Position numbers and translations under genes: made by a program. Below are positions 1 to 13,127 of a stretch of DNA of 64,000 nt, piece by piece. Under the pieces are notes generated by a model. That model was given only the letters and a program-made list of their open reading frames with translations, ran no database searches and was not told the DNA's origin. Each line of letters starts with the position of its first letter. Within the stretch, counting starts at the first letter, position 1. The DNA is from Ricinus communis. Its lineage: Eukaryota; Streptophyta; Magnoliopsida; Malpighiales; Euphorbiaceae. The DNA is taken from the NCBI RefSeq assembly GCF_019578655.1, contig NC_063257.1, forward strand, positions 22,320,001 through 22,384,000, read 5' to 3'.

Positions 1-3000
1 TATATGAAAGAAAAAATACAATAAAAAAAATTAAAAAATTTAGATGTAAGCTGAATAAAAAAAAACTAAAAAATTAAGTGAAATAAAGTTTATTAAATAC
101 CTCATTTTAAGAGAAAAAAGAAGGAACTTAAGAGAAAAAGAAACAATTTATAAAATTAATTCATGTAATTAAAAAAAAAATCTTAAAAGATAGAGAAAAA
201 ATCATATTGGAAAGAGAAAGCATATTCAAAACCTTGCTCTTATATATATATATATATATATATATGAAGGTTTAATAACACCATCTTATCTCACTCATTT
301 TTTATTTACATTATTCCCTATATTGTTGTAATTTTTTAACTCTAATTAACTTTATTTACTACTTTTTATAGTTTATTTTTATTATCTTATTATTTACCAG
401 TTGTCTGGCTTATATTATCTCACTAGATTTTTTTTTTGTTAAGTTAATTTGTTTTATTTTTATTCATTTTACTATTTTTCTTTCTTTTGTGTTCATCTGT
501 TGTTCAATGCAATCTAATGGAGTGAAAATACTGTTACAAGACGAACAATCGTGTAGCTGTGCAGAGAGCCATCTAACCATCCTTCATAGCCGATCAGCTA
601 TGTGCAATGTCGCACGATACTGCAGGTTGCCACATATCATTGCAATCCCAGATCGTTGTTTTTCTATGTTTTTTTTGCTTCAGTTTTATTTCTTTCTGCA
701 ATTTTTTTAATGTAAGTGGAATTTATAAAAAAAAATTTTGTAAATTTATTCTTGTATCCTACTTCCTTTGCCAGATTTAAACCATTGATTAAGGTCTTAT
801 ATGTAAAAATATAATTTAAAACTGGAAATACAAATTTGAGAGCACATTCAACAAGAAACTCTTCAGGTCCTTTGAAGACTACACCAGCTTTACTACATAC
901 CATAAAAACTCGAAAATTCCAGTCAGTCATTCTGAGATAGTTTGGATCAAAGTTTGGGATTCTATAGGTTAGAATTGACAGTGTCCATTAGTTATTAGTT
1001 AAAGCAACACATATATCTATATTATGAATCTTTATAAACCCATTGTGATAAATTTTTTATGAATTTTTCTTAATTCGTCATCTATCAAATTTCATGAAAA
1101 TATGAATTCTAAAAACTTACCAAGAAGGTGATTCATGACAAACAAGTTACCATTTTGAAATTTATGAAATTAAGAATTTACTAAAAAAAAACATTTCTTA
1201 ATTCCATGAATTTTGTCGAATTCAAAATTTGAAGCCTAAGCATCTCATCATCTTGCATGCTACTACAATAGAAGCAACAAAACCAAAATTCACTCTCACA
1301 CCTTCTACCCCAGTGGAGAGAACAAAGTGGAAGGGAGAAAGAGTTTGTTGGAAGTAGAGAGAGGATTTTAAGAAAAAAAGGGTCCACCAATCTAACTCTC
1401 CTTTGGTTGGTGTAGAAAACATTAGATTGGAGTGAATACATATAAAGTTGCACGTACTATGAAAAGAGGATCAAAAGTTAGGAGATAGTCATTGCCTTTT
1501 TCATTCAATTCAATACCCATTTCTTTTTCCTACTTGCACTCAATCAATATATTATCAAAGGAGTAATGTCTCTTCCTAAATAGACATCTTCATGACACTC
1601 TCATTCTTAAATATATTTTGTATTTTGTTACTTAATGTTAACATTATTTCTTCGTGTAATTAGTTAGGAAGGTAAATAAATTAATAAATAGTCACATAGT
1701 TTAAACTCTTTCAATGATTCTTTTGTTTTCTTAATTTTCTACTAATTAAGATTTCAATTTTGCAATTTAAAGTCTCATATTTTCAATCTCATTAAGGTTG
1801 GGATACAAAATTTATGCAAGATTATGAAGTCTTTATTATCTATTATCTTGCAATCAAGATTTTCTGAGCCCTAAAAGGATAACCCCAGTAAAAGTACAAA
1901 TCCAACTGTACCTTTTTTCTTTTATATATATACATATAATAAAAATTTATCTTTTCAACAATAATAATTTTTCAGAAAATGTGAACTATTTTTCAAAAAA
2001 TAAAAATTAGAATTTTGGTCCACAGGATCTAGTAAAAGAAATAGCTTATTAGGTGGGTCCAAGGAGAATAGAAAAAGGAAAAAAAAAATGGGTTTTGACT
2101 TAAAGGGCCAGAAAATGGGTTTTGACTTTAAAATTAAATAAAAAAGTAAGTGGCATGTCAAGAATTTAGTGGCAAGGTTCTCAAAGAAATTAAAAAAAAA
2201 ATTAAAAAAAAAAATTCTTTTAAAGAAAAGAGTTTAGGGGCAAAGGTTAGCTAATGATCTTGGCAGAAAAATGCTCCCTTCCAAAAAGGTACTAGTTTTG
2301 ACTTTTGAGATATTTCTTTCAAGTTTGAGAGTAACAACTAAACTAGCAAATAAAACCAAAGTACCAACACAAACCTCCAAACTACTATACAACATATTAT
2401 ACACACGCTCTCTCTCTCTCTCTCTTTTGGGACAGAAAGTTAGCTACCTATAATTTCTTTTTTCTTTTTTTCTTTCTTCTCTAACAAAATTCCTAAGATC
2501 CTATCTTAATACTACTAAATATATAAAGGATTTTTCTAATAAGTGCCTCGAAGGACAGCAATTAAATAACATTTCTATTTTTATATTTCACTTGTATAAA
2601 GAAATATTACCTTAAGATTTATATATAATTCTGAAATATATTTTAGTTGTGTTGGCTCTTTTAGCATATAAATTATATTTGAATATGTGTATTTATTTTT
2701 AATATATAAAATTTAAATTAATATCTAATTTTCTAATCTTTATATTAATTTATTAATTAATAAATTATTTTAATTAAATAACAATTATAATTTTATAGAA
2801 AATACTTTAATATTATATTTAATTAAAAATTAATTTTTAGTTATATTATAATATTTATCTTAAAAAATAGTACGTCAATAACCTTTTATTAATTGTGTAT
2901 TATATTAATAAATTGATTAATCAATATTTTAAAATAATATTTTATATTTATTGATTATATGAATAAATGATTAGTTTAAATAAATTTGATTATATATCTG

Positions 3001-3400
3001 TAAAATAAATCGTCCTTTTACAAGAATGTTAACGTGTATTACTAATAATTTTTAAAATGAAGAAGAATAAAAAAAAAAATGGATTTCTCTTCAAAATGTT
3101 TCCTAAAATTAAAAGGATATATTAGTCAAATAGAAATGTGATTGTATTAGTGGGTCTGTGTAGAGAGAGAGAGTAATGAGCCGGGAAAATCACAGGCGGG
3201 GAAATTGAAATCAGGGGCTGACTGGATAGAGAGAGAGAGAGAGAGGGTGAAGTGGGTGTTGTGTTATAGTAGTAATTAAAAGCTCTGTTGTGCATACCTG
3301 GCCCTGAGTATGAGCGTGTGTACCACTCTACCAGAGAAAATAGAGAGAGAGAAAGAAAGTGTGTGTCTTTAATATTAGAGAGAGAGAAAGACTCTCGAAT
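1..3400. other. AT-rich upstream intergenic region
   Basis: I see no supportable gene here. Open frames at 489-710 (+), 664-930 (-) and 1181-1453 (-) are short, have low-complexity ends and match no family I recognise. The stretch holds poly-A/T tracts, a (TA)n run near 241 and a short direct repeat of AATGGGTTTTGACTT near 2090 and 2115. The last few hundred bases become GA-rich as the promoter of the HD-ZIP IV gene is approached. Small RNAs or distant enhancers cannot be excluded by eye. Confidence 0.6.
241..265. repeat. (TA)n microsatellite
   Basis: An uninterrupted run of about 12 TA dinucleotides, directly visible. Confidence 0.95.
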
Positions 3401-3470
3401 ATGGTGATGACTCTGAATTTATATTTAAAACCCACAACTCTCTCTCTCTCTTTCTCTCTCTAAGTTCTTA

Positions 3471-3502
<32 letters not shown>
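3161..3502. repeat. Cluster of GA/CT microsatellites upstream of the HD-ZIP IV gene
   Basis: Several GA runs (about 3161-3173, 3228-3245, 3380-3388) are followed by a CT run (about 3439-3460) and a long GA run (3473-3502). Such tracts are common in plant core promoters and 5' UTRs and can bind GAGA-binding BBR/BPC proteins. That role is inferred from family knowledge, not shown here. Confidence 0.85.
3420..3428 (+). promoter_or_regulatory. Candidate TATA box of the HD-ZIP IV gene
   Basis: TATATTTAA lies about 530 bp upstream of the start codon and just before a CT-rich stretch that could be a pyrimidine-rich transcription start region. If it is used, the 5' UTR would be about 500 nt and could contain an intron. 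No transcript data are available, so this is a candidate only. Confidence 0.35.
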
Positions 3503-3504
<2 letters not shown>

Positions 3505-3953
3505 CAATGCTTTAAAAACCCATTATCAGTTACATTAGGCCAAAGGTAAAAGAGCAAGAAAATATACAATACACACATTGCAAATATATATTTGATAAAA
3601 CCATAGTTACGATAAGCAGCAGCAGTAGCGAGTGTTGCTGGCTGTGTAGCATGTATGTTTCTTGAGAGAAAGGCTTAATTATAGGAACCCACCAAAAACT
3701 CATATTAACAGTAATAATAATAATCCAATCCAATCCCCTTAAGTCTCTCTCTTCCTCAGAAATCATTGCCAATTTCTTTTGAGCCGTTTCTCTACTTATG
3801 ATCATAATCTGCCTTTTTTAGCTTTCAAATCATATCAAATGTTCTTCATTTTTTTTTAATCTATAGAATAGTCATGGGTTCTCACTTTTTGCATTAAGTC
3901 ACCTCCCTAGTACTTTTTTTTTTCTTCTTCTTCTTGTCTATTAAAAACACCAA

Positions 3954-6900
3954 ATGGAGTACGGTAGCCTTGGAGGAGGAGGAGGTAGTAGTGGTGCCGG
4001 CGGTAGTGGCTCTGGCGGAGACCATGACCCCTCCGACCTCCAGAGGAGAAAGAAACGTTATCATCGCCATACTGCTAATCAAGTACAGAAGCTTGAATCG
4101 TAAGTACCCTTCTCTTTTGGGTTGCGTATTTTATTTTCTTTCATTATACTATAATGCATGTAGTTGAAATAATAACAGTAGTAATGGGTCTTTGCTTGTG
4201 CCTGTGTTGCTCGTATCTTACCAAAAATGAAGAATGTTCAAAGAGTGCCCGCACCCAGATGAGAAGCAAAGGTTACAGTTAAGCAGAGAATTGGGTTTGA
4301 CACAAAGGCAGATCAAGTTTTGGTTTCAAAACAGGAGAACCCAGATGAAGGTGAGCCCTCCTTTCACATTTGTTTTATTTTTTTATATTTATTTTTTAAA
4401 TTCTTTTGTGGGTTTCTAAATAGTAGAGGGTAATGTGTGAGTTATGCAATGTATACAATAATTCAGGCCCAACATGAAAGAGCTGATAATTGTGCGCTTA
4501 GAGCAGAGAATGATAAGATCCGATGTGAGAATATAGCCATTAGAGAGGCGCTTAAGAATGTTATCTGCCCATCTTGTGGGGGTCCTCCTGTCACTGAAGA
4601 TTCCTACTTTGATGAACATAAATTAAGAATGGAGAATTCCCAATTGAAAGAGGAGGTTTGATTTGGTTGCTTATTCTTCTTTTTGTATTTCAGTCCATTA
4701 ACAATAGAATATAGTACTACGGGTTTGTTGAATGAATGACGCTGTATCATTTTTTTTTTTCAGCTTGATAGAGTTTCCAGCATTGCCGCGAAATACATAG
4801 GAAGGCCAATTTCTCACCTTCCTCCAGTGCAGCCTATTCATATTTCTTCTTTAGATTTGTCAATGGGTAGTTTTGGTGGCCAAGGGATTGGCGGGCCTTC
4901 ACTTGATCTTGATCTTGATCTTATTCCTTCTACTTCAACTTTGCCTTTTCACCCACTTGGTATCTCAGACATGGATAAGTCCCTCATGTCTGATATTGCT
5001 GCTAATGCCATGGATGAATTGCTTAGGCTTTTGCAGACCAATGAACCTTTGTGGATGAAGTCATCTACTGATTACAGGGATGTTCTTCATCTTGATACCT
5101 ACCAAAGTATTTTCCCTAGGCCCATTTCTCGCTTGAAGAATCCTAATGTTCGGATTGAGGCATCCAGAGATTCTGGTGTTGTCATCATGAACAGTTTAGC
5201 CTTGGTTGACATGTTCATGGATGCAGTAAGTCCTATATTTATATTATTATCTCATATTCCTAATTATTGAGCTTGTATCTGACTTTTTAAATGATTGGAG
5301 TTTGCAGAACAAATGGGTCGAGCTATTCCCCACAATTGTCTCCATTTCAAAGCCCCTGGAAGTAATTTCATCTGGAATGATGGGCAGTCACAGTGGTTCT
5401 TTACATTTGGTAAAAATAAATATATTTAAACAGATAGCTTTTGATTCCAACCTCATGTTTGAGGAATAGTTTCATATATGAAAGGTGGCTTTTTCAGATG
5501 TATGAAGAGTTGCAAGTGCTTTCACCATTGGTACCAACTCGAGAATTCTATATCCTCCGTTATTGTCAGCAAATCGAGCAAGGCTTGTGGGCCATTGTTA
5601 ATGTTTCCTATGATATTCAACAATTTTCCTCTCAATGTCGATCTCATAGGCTTCCTTCTGGATGCTTGATTCAGGATATGCCTAATGGATACTCCAAGGT
5701 TGTCAAATTGATCCATTGAGGTTTATTATCAGTGGTTAGTTCAGTGTTGTATTTTCAAATCCAGCACAAGTGCAGTGATATTATTAAACTCGAACTATTC
5801 ATGTCAAATGCGGTAACAGGTTACTTGGGTGGAGCATGTGGAGGTAGAAGACAAAAACCCAACTCATCGACTTTATAGAGATCTCATTCACAGTGGAATG
5901 GCCTTTGGAGCTGAAAGGTGGCTTGCTACTCTACAAAGGATGTGCGAAAGGTTTGCATGTCTAATGGTATCAGGCAATTTAACACGAGATCTTGGCGGAG
6001 GTAATTTTAACACCATTCTTACACTGATTATTTACTTCATTATTAATGAAATTAACTAATTTTTGTACTATTTCAGTAATTCCATCACCAGATGGCAAGA
6101 GAAGTATGATGAAACTTGCTCAAAGAATGGCCAACAGTTTCTGTTCTAGCATCAGCACATCTAACAGCCATCGATGGACCGCTATTTCTGGTTCAAATGA
6201 GGTTGGAGTTCGAGTTCATAAGAGCACAGATCCTGGGCAACCAAATGGTGTAGTTCTTAATGCAGCTACTACTTTCTGGCTTCCAGTTTCTCCACAAAAT
6301 GTCTTCAATTTCTTCAAGGATGAAAGAACTCGAGCTCAGGTATGTACATATATTAGACTTGGTTAGCAGATTTTTCACTATTGTGTTTATTAGGCTACAA
6401 ATAAGGCTCATACTGCATTTGTTTTTGATGTTTTAGTGGGATGTTCTCTCTAGTGGCAATGCAGTGCAAGAAGTTGCTCACATTGCCAATGGTTCACATC
6501 CTGGAAACTGCATATCTGTTCTTCGAGTAAGGCTACTAGTTTTTTGTTTTTTCTACAAAATAGTTTTGCACTCTAAAGCTTATAATGCCCACTTAATAAA
6601 TTTAATTCTGATATTGGATTCTGTAATAGGCATTTAACTCTGGTCAGAACAATATGTTAATACTTCAAGAGAGCTGTATAGATTCATCGGGTTCGCTGGT
6701 AGTGTACTGCCCAGTTGATCTACCAGCCATCAACATAGCAATGAGTGGAGAAGACCCTTCTTATATTCCATTGCTGCCATCAGGATTCACTATTTGTCCT
6801 GATGGTAGACCAGACCATGGGGATGGAGCATCAACAAGCTCAAATGCACATGGAAGCATGTGTAGGTCAAGTGGTTCACTGATAACAGTGTCATTTCAAA

Positions 6901-7019
6901 TACTAGTAAGCAGTTTGCCATCAGCCAAGCTAAATATGGAGTCAGTAACCACGGTGAATAACCTTATCAATACCACCGTTCAGCAAATTAAGGCTGCCAT
7001 GAACTGTCCTAATTCTTGA
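3954..7019 (+). CDS. HDG11: HD-ZIP class IV homeodomain/START transcription factor, HDG11-like
   Basis: Ten exons with GT-AG introns join in frame to 2142 nt (713 aa plus stop): 3954-4099, 4233-4350, 4467-4655, 4764-5225, 5308-5409, 5498-5698, 5820-6000, 6077-6339, 6437-6526, 6630-7019. The start follows an in-frame Gly-rich N-terminus ([11 protein letters not shown]), as in HDG11-type proteins, and the length is close to Arabidopsis HDG11 (about 720 aa). A homeodomain spans residues about 32-88, with recognition-helix motif [13 protein letters not shown]. The class IV zipper-loop-zipper follows (about 89-160) with the loop motif CPSCGGPP at 122-129. A START lipid-binding domain covers about 222-450 (it includes [14 protein letters not shown]), followed by the START-associated C-terminal region. 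Known members act in the nucleus, bind L1-box-like sites and control epidermal or trichome fate and drought response; that function is inferred. No frameshift or premature stop was found. HDG12 is the closest alternative name. Confidence 0.93.
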
Positions 7020-7600
7020 TATCTGCTCTACTCCAAATGCAATACAACTGTTTTCTCTTCTTCACAAGAAGCTTTAAATATGGAGATAAGAGGGATATTC
7101 AGAGCCTAATTCAGCAAAGAGAAAAAAGGGTATTGATTATTGAATGAGATATAAGTATTGGAGGGGTTAGTTGAGGCTTTGAATGCATTCTCATCAAAGA
7201 ACAGAAGATGGGTTATTACTGCTGCTTCTGCTGCTGCTGCTGTTTTCTTTTACTTTGCTGCCAGACTTCATTACAGTCTTCACCAGCTAGATTTTATTAA
7301 ACATTTATTACTATTTTTTTATTTTTAAATTTCTACAAGGATTCTTTGTTTTTTTTTTCTTGAGAAAATATTTACATTAATAGTGTGATTTTAAAGAGGG
7401 AGTCAAGAACGCACCATCCGTCTCTATCTTGGTGATTGGGAATTGGGGCATCTGTTTTCCATTTGCCTCTCTGCAATACATCAAGAAAAATGTGTGGTTC
7501 GGGTATTGACTTTCTGTGCTTTTACATTTATTTTAGCAATCAATGATCCTTTTTCTTTCTTTTTTTCACTGCCTCTTTTGTAATAAAATTCCTCTCTCTC
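7020..7600 (+). other. Probable 3' UTR and downstream region of the HDG11-like gene
   Basis: This follows the TGA stop. It holds a (GCT)n-like tract at about 7216-7244 and an AATAAA at about 7581 that could serve as a polyadenylation signal. HD-ZIP IV genes are reported to carry conserved 3' UTR elements, but I could not identify one here by eye. The exact transcript end is unknown. Confidence 0.45.
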
Positions 7601-8192
7601 TCTTTCTCTATATATATGTGTGTGTTAATGAAGACAGCCCAAGAGTTGAAATTCACAACTGCTGTGTGGGGGCACTTTTTCCTTTTTCTTTCTTTTTTTT
7701 CCTTAGCTCTGGCATCACTGTTGGGCTCCACTTCTGATGCCTTAACTTTTCCCTCATATAACGTTTCTTCTAAGTTCATCCATGCATGATAAACTTGAAA
7801 ATTATTTGTGTAAATAGCATATTTTAAAAAATATTTAAATATAAATAGCATAATTTTTTCATTTAAATTAAATAAATATTTTATATTTTATTTTATTTTA
7901 ACTTCTATAAATAGTAATAGTTAAATTTCATTTGTTTTTTCTTTTTAATTGTTATCAATAGAAAAAAAAATTATAAATATTAATTAATATTACATAAAAT
8001 TTATAATGTATTTATTAAATTTAAAATAAAGAATAAAATTTAGCTCTCCAAATTTAGAAAGCTAAATAAATTTTTTATTATATGTTTAAGAAATAAAAAT
8101 TTATTGAAATTTTATTTTATGAAAACTAAGGATTTAATATATAAAAATTGCATTAAACATGTTATTGGATAGAATGACATGTATATTTTAGA

Positions 8193-8372
8193 TTTTTTAA
8201 AGTTGTTATAATTATCTTTACATATTTATTATTTATTTAACAGTAAAATATGGTATAACATATCTATTAAATCGTGAATCATAGAGTAACTTTAAATTTT
8301 TAAAATTGCTAAAATTGTTTTTACATCCTTTTTATTTATTTAACTGTAAAATATGATGTAACATATTTATTA
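8193..8372. repeat. Degenerate tandem duplication, period about 100 bp
   Basis: Two copies (about 8193-8269 and 8295-8372) share the order TTTTTAAA, then TTTACAT, then TATTTATTTAAC, then GTAAAATATG, then TAACATAT. They are clearly related but diverged. Confidence 0.7.
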
Positions 8373-8941
8373 CAGGGCACCAGAAGTTTGCCAAGAGTTT
8401 TATATATATAAAAAGAAGAGTTGCCAAGACTAATTTGTGTAAAATTTATTTAAATACAAACAAAAAGTTATTTTTTGTCAAATTTATTAATACTCAGCTT
8501 GGCTCAAAATTATAATTTTATTTTAAAATTTAATTACATTTGCGCTTATACCATTACATCAATATAATTTTATTTTTAAGTTTAAATACATTAGCAATTG
8601 ATGTTAACGGATTGGATTGATATCTGTATTAAGATATAGATTTAATACAATTATTAAATGGGTATTAAAATAGGTTAATATGAATTACAATTTACAAATT
8701 ATAACTAAGAATTAAAACTGTTAGGAGAGACTTTAAAAGTAGGTTTATATTTCTAATAGACTCCCGCACGTGAATATAAGTTTAATGTAAATAAATATAG
8801 GATTTGAAGCGTGAATATACACAAGTCAATATTGTCTTGTATTGAAATAGGTTTATATATCTAACACAGTCTCCTAATATCTTTTAGACTTGAAGATAAA
8901 TTTTAGGCAAAAAGCTTTAAACTTATTAGAGAAGTCTAACC

Positions 8942-9060
8942 AAGTTTCTATTTTATTTTGGATGAAATTAAATTTATTAACTTTTATAAAATGTCTAATT
9001 AAGTTTCTATCTTTATTTTTGGCTCAATTAAACTCATTAACTTTTATAAAAAATCCAATT
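8942..9060. repeat. Tandem duplication of about 59-60 bp
   Basis: 8942-9000 and 9001-9060 are adjacent copies. Each starts AAGTTTCTAT, carries ATTAACTTTTATAAAA near its end, and finishes with CTAATT or CCAATT. Confidence 0.8.
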
Positions 9061-10104
9061 AATCCCTAATGCTAACAACGTCTAAAATGTTGTTAAGTGT
9101 AATAGTCTCATTATTTTGAGAGCGCGAATAATAACCAATCTAAATATTTTAAAGTCATGCATATATTGCGTGAGGGAGAAAAAACCACTTCTTTTTCTTT
9201 ATTTAACTTACATCGTAGCTCTTCCAACCATAAAATCTTTTTCAGGATTAGTCTCTCTCCATGAAGTGTACATCTTTATGATTTTATTGTAAAAACATAT
9301 TGGAGGTGGTGGGATGTAATTTAACTCAATAACTTGTACTCATTCTCTACATACAAACGAGTGTGATAAAGAAGACGAAAATATTGCTGCCATTTCAGAT
9401 AAAGAAAGATATTACTACTATTCTTTGTAAATTAAAATTTATAGATACTGATTGTGCAAAAAATAAAAAAAAATGATATGATCAAATTTTTTGTTATAAA
9501 TTCTCAAGTAAAAAAAACTATTCTATCTAAAGATTCGAATTCTTAATTGAGGGTGCAAAAATAAATTTATATATTTAAAAATAATATTTTACAAAAAAGC
9601 CAGCAGAACTGTATATTAAAAGTAATTACCACAGTTCAAGTGAGATTTATATTTATCAATCATGTTTATAACTATATTTATTTTATCAAATTTTTTTTAT
9701 TTATTTGAACAAGTAAGAGACTTACTTTTCCCCTAAAAAGAAGTACAATTATCGCGGCCCCAAGCAATTAGAAATCAACAACATCTGGAAGAATGACTTG
9801 AATGTGGTGATATAGCATAAGATGTCAGCAGTTGGACAGCCAGAATCTCCTCATTGAAGATGTCTATTTCAATATGACAATATCTCATATTGAAAGTGTC
9901 AGCACTTGGTTGGATTGCCTGAATTGTATTGCCCGATTTCAAGAACTTAAATGTACTAGCCTCTATTTTAAAAACATTGGTGTGTATTTGATTGAAAATT
10001 GGTTAAGAATTTTCTTTTATTTATAAATAATTTCTACACTAAGTAATTTGGTAATGACTATTTGAAATAGTTATAGCTATTAATAAAATGTAAATGTTAA
10101 TGAA

Positions 10105-10194
10105 TGATGTGTCTTTTTTAGTACTCGCAAGTGTACGAACTGTTTCTATAGTAAGGGTAAATTCACTACGAGGTTAATCTTTCAATGAACTATG
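10105..10194 (-). repeat. Left LTR of the Athila-like element, distal fragment
   Basis: TGATGTGTC followed by TTTTTAGTACTCG matches the start of the right LTR at 25271. Its continuation is at 19523 beyond the nested element. The last five bases (10190-10194, CTATG) are one copy of the nested element's target duplication. Confidence 0.9.
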
Positions 10195-12377
10195 TGTAGC
10201 ACCCCCACTCAAACATCCAATTGTATAGTAATATATATATATATTTAACTTTATAAACATAATTTACTACTTAGTTACAATATACATTCATACAATTTAA
10301 GTGGCATGACATACTTAATATATATAAGGAATATTTATACACTATTTTAATTCACACAAGTATCCAAAATGCCCCAATGCTTGAGATAACTCCTCTGGCC
10401 CACCTGATAATATTGACTGATGCAAAGAGAGCAATGCACAGCTAAGGCTATCTACAACTGCACTAACCTGAAAAAAATTGCTAAGGAATGAGCTAGCGAC
10501 TCAATAAGCATTTAATTTACTAAACTATAGTATATTAGGCTAGAATTATCAAAGTCTTTATCAAATACAAAAAATTATACCAACACTTAACTGACAGTTA
10601 CAAAATCAACCATTTCAAATATTCTCATAAACAAATAATTTCATCTCACATAATGCAAATAATCTCAAACTCAACCAAGTCAAATAACTCAATTCCACAT
10701 TATTTCTATTAAATTAGGATCAGATGACTCATCCTCACATTTCCTCACATTTTTAAATTTCAGTAACCACTTGACAATACTATCCGCCCGGCTCAGTCTT
10801 GCCATCTCACATACTCGGGTAGCTATCCGCCCGGCTCAGCTTTTCCGATCACACAATATCCATTCAAGAGTCATCAATCCTTAATCACAATCAATTCACT
10901 TCACAACATATCACAATCAATTCACTTTATAACATGCAAAAAACATAACCAATATCAACTCAGTCAACCAAGAAATTATCAAGTAATCAAATAGCAGTTC
11001 CTACTTAATATACACAAAGTTTAGTCTATTAAATACTTACCAAAATTTATAGGATAACAAAGTAATCCTATTCTTTTTTCTCTTACCACTTCCTTGCCTT
11101 TGGATGAACCTATTCATATATTCAATACAAATACAATTCAATCACAAGGTATAAGTATACATATCTTTACTATCCATAAAATATCACATTTCAACAAAAT
11201 AACATATATTCTTGATATTAATATGATGCATGAGATGAATGACAACAAATCAACATATTTGTTGATGAAGGCAGCTTGTAGGTACTGACTTAGAAATTAC
11301 ACCAAAAATTATGTACAATTAATAAAAATATCATCTTTTCCAGAATTACACTTCTATTTTTATAGAGACCATATCAGAAAGAATTACTTCAAAATCATTG
11401 GTATAGAAATAGTTATGGCATTTTCAATACAGCTGCTCTAATTTCTATTTAAACAGAACAATAAAAAGTTTCCTATTAAATGACCAGCCAAAGAATAAAT
11501 TTTCTGATGAAACTCTACAGATATAAAGTTAACATTATGAAATTTCTATAGACACTAATTTTACTCAATTTGGACTTCTCTAGCTGATGTTGTGAAACAC
11601 ATAATTAGCAACAAATTTCTGAATTCTAAGTCCGATTTCTGCTTAAAACAGTTTCGAGCAGGTCGTATTAAGTACAACATATCTCACGTTATACTCAACT
11701 AAAAATTATGAAATTTTACAGACATATACTAGATATTAAAATGAACAACTTTCATGTTTGGAAATATTCGAGATTAAGCCTCTAAGATCACGAAATCAGA
11801 GGTGAAAAATTCTGCCCAGAAATTTCAGCTTCAAGATCACAAGTAATAGCATGTTCACTCTTGATTAAACAATTTCAAAACACATAATCATCAACAATTT
11901 CATATCATTAATCCTAATTTACAGCAAAACCAAGAAATTAAAATTACTCACCCTTGTTTCACTTAATTAAGAAAGCCCAAATCTTTCAAACTTAAAAGAA
12001 GAATTAGATTCTCACTTACTAAAAATTTGTAGAGTTTGATTAGGAAATTAAGGTTTGAAGAAGAAAAGGAGAAGAATGAGAGAGACAAAGAAGAAGAGGA
12101 AATAGGGAATGCATGTATAGAAATGAAGAACTGAAGAAGTGGTAAATTGGTGTAAAAATATGCAATTTTACAATTTAATCCTTTCTTTCTAACTTTTCAA
12201 TTTAGTCTAAAATTATTACTTTTTAATTAAATCAATATGTAACTAAATAACTTATTTATCTACCACATAATATAATAAGATATGTCATACATAATTATGA
12301 TGCAAATGACATATTTAATGACATACTAATGAATATTAATTATTAATTAAAAATAAAAAATAAATTTGGTTGTGACA
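10195..12377 (-). repeat. 3' LTR of the Tekay-type element
   Basis: It matches 17334-19517 throughout, for example the shared block CTATCCGCCCGGCTCAG near 10790 and 17920. The ends are TG and CA in both orientations. An open frame at 11094-11288 is a by-product, duplicated in the other LTR at 18231-18425. Confidence 0.95.
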
Positions 12378-12393
12378 ATTTCTACCCACTTAG
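12378..12393 (-). promoter_or_regulatory. Polypurine tract of the Tekay-type element
   Basis: In element sense AAGTGGGTAGAAAT directly precedes the 3' LTR. This is the expected position for the plus-strand primer. Confidence 0.8.
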
Positions 12394-12415
12394 AAAATCT
12401 CGTCCTCGAAATTAA

Positions 12416-13127
12416 CTAATCGCCAACAGACATGCCAAATAAGCTCGGGTATTTATCCATCATATGCTTCTCTACTTCCCAAGTTGCTTCCTTAGATGAA
12501 TGTTGACTCCATTTCACCTTTATCATAGGAATTTCCTTGTTTCTTAATTTTCTAACCTGTCGGTCTAATATCTGAATCGGTTCTTCAACATATGTGAGTT
12601 TCTCAGAAACTTTAATTTCTGGTATCTTGATAATATGGCTAGGATCAGATCGATATCGTCGAAACATAGAAACATGGAAAATATTATGTACTTGAGCTAA
12701 CTCTAGGGGTAATGCAAGTCTATAGGCTAAAGGACCAACCCGCTCTGAAATCTCATATGATCCGATATATCGAGGACTTAGTTTACCTTGTTTACCAAAT
12801 CGAAGGATACCCCTCCAAGGTGATACTCTCAAGAAACCTTATCCCCAACTTCATACTCAATTTCCCTTCTGTGTTTATCTGTATAGCTTTTCTGTCTATT
12901 TTGTGTGGCCTTGATAAACTGCTTTGCAACTTGTATCTTGTCTACTGTTTCTTGAATAATTTCAGGACCTTCCAATTGTCTCAACCCTTCTACATCCTAA
13001 CATATAGGGCTTCTACATTTTCTCCCATATAATGCCTCGTATGGTGGCATACCAATACTAGAAGGAAAACTATTATTATAAGCAAATTCCATAAGTGGTA
13101 CCTGTTCATCCCAATTTTTGCTATACT
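12416..13127 (-). pseudogene. Integrase C-terminus and chromodomain-like tail, frameshifted
   Basis: The segment 12416-12832 reads as an integrase C-terminal (GPY/F-type) region with FGKQGKLSPRYIGSYEI and VHNIFHVSMFRRY. It is followed by a chromodomain-like stretch containing IKVKWSQHSSKEATWEVE. Together with the Tekay/Del order this indicates a chromovirus. It is out of frame with the upstream pol, and 12833-13127 continues integrase in yet another frame. The product would be the integrase end that tethers integration to chromatin; it is not intact here. Confidence 0.85.

Larger units (their letters stand above)
7600..10104. other. AT-rich intergenic spacer
   Basis: No recognisable gene. 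It contains CT-rich and poly-T tracts near 7550-7700 and two short degenerate tandem duplications listed separately. An open frame at 9832-10026 (+) has ordinary amino-acid composition but matches nothing I recognise; it could be a decayed gene fragment. Confidence 0.55.

Noticed and set aside
489..1453. Open frames at 489-710, 664-930 and 1181-1453 as genes
   Set aside because: Short, no recognised motifs and low-complexity ends. No splice or promoter support visible; the 664-930 frame has a plausible stretch but matches nothing I can name.
3889..3898. GCATTAA just before the HDG11-like start codon as an HD-ZIP IV autoregulatory site
   Set aside because: Only half of a palindromic GCATTAAATGC-type site is present; too short to support.
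7540..7851. 103-aa frame on - and 64-aa frame on + near the gene's 3' end
   Set aside because: Low-complexity Lys/Glu and Phe/Ser runs from CT-rich DNA in the probable 3' UTR and flank.
9832..10026. 64-aa frame as a small protein gene
   Set aside because: No homology recognised, no context, and it ends against the LTR start. Could be a gene relic but not supportable.
11094..11288. 64-aa frame in the LTR, repeated at 18231-18425
   Set aside because: It is duplicated only because it lies in both LTRs of the Tekay-type element; no domain.
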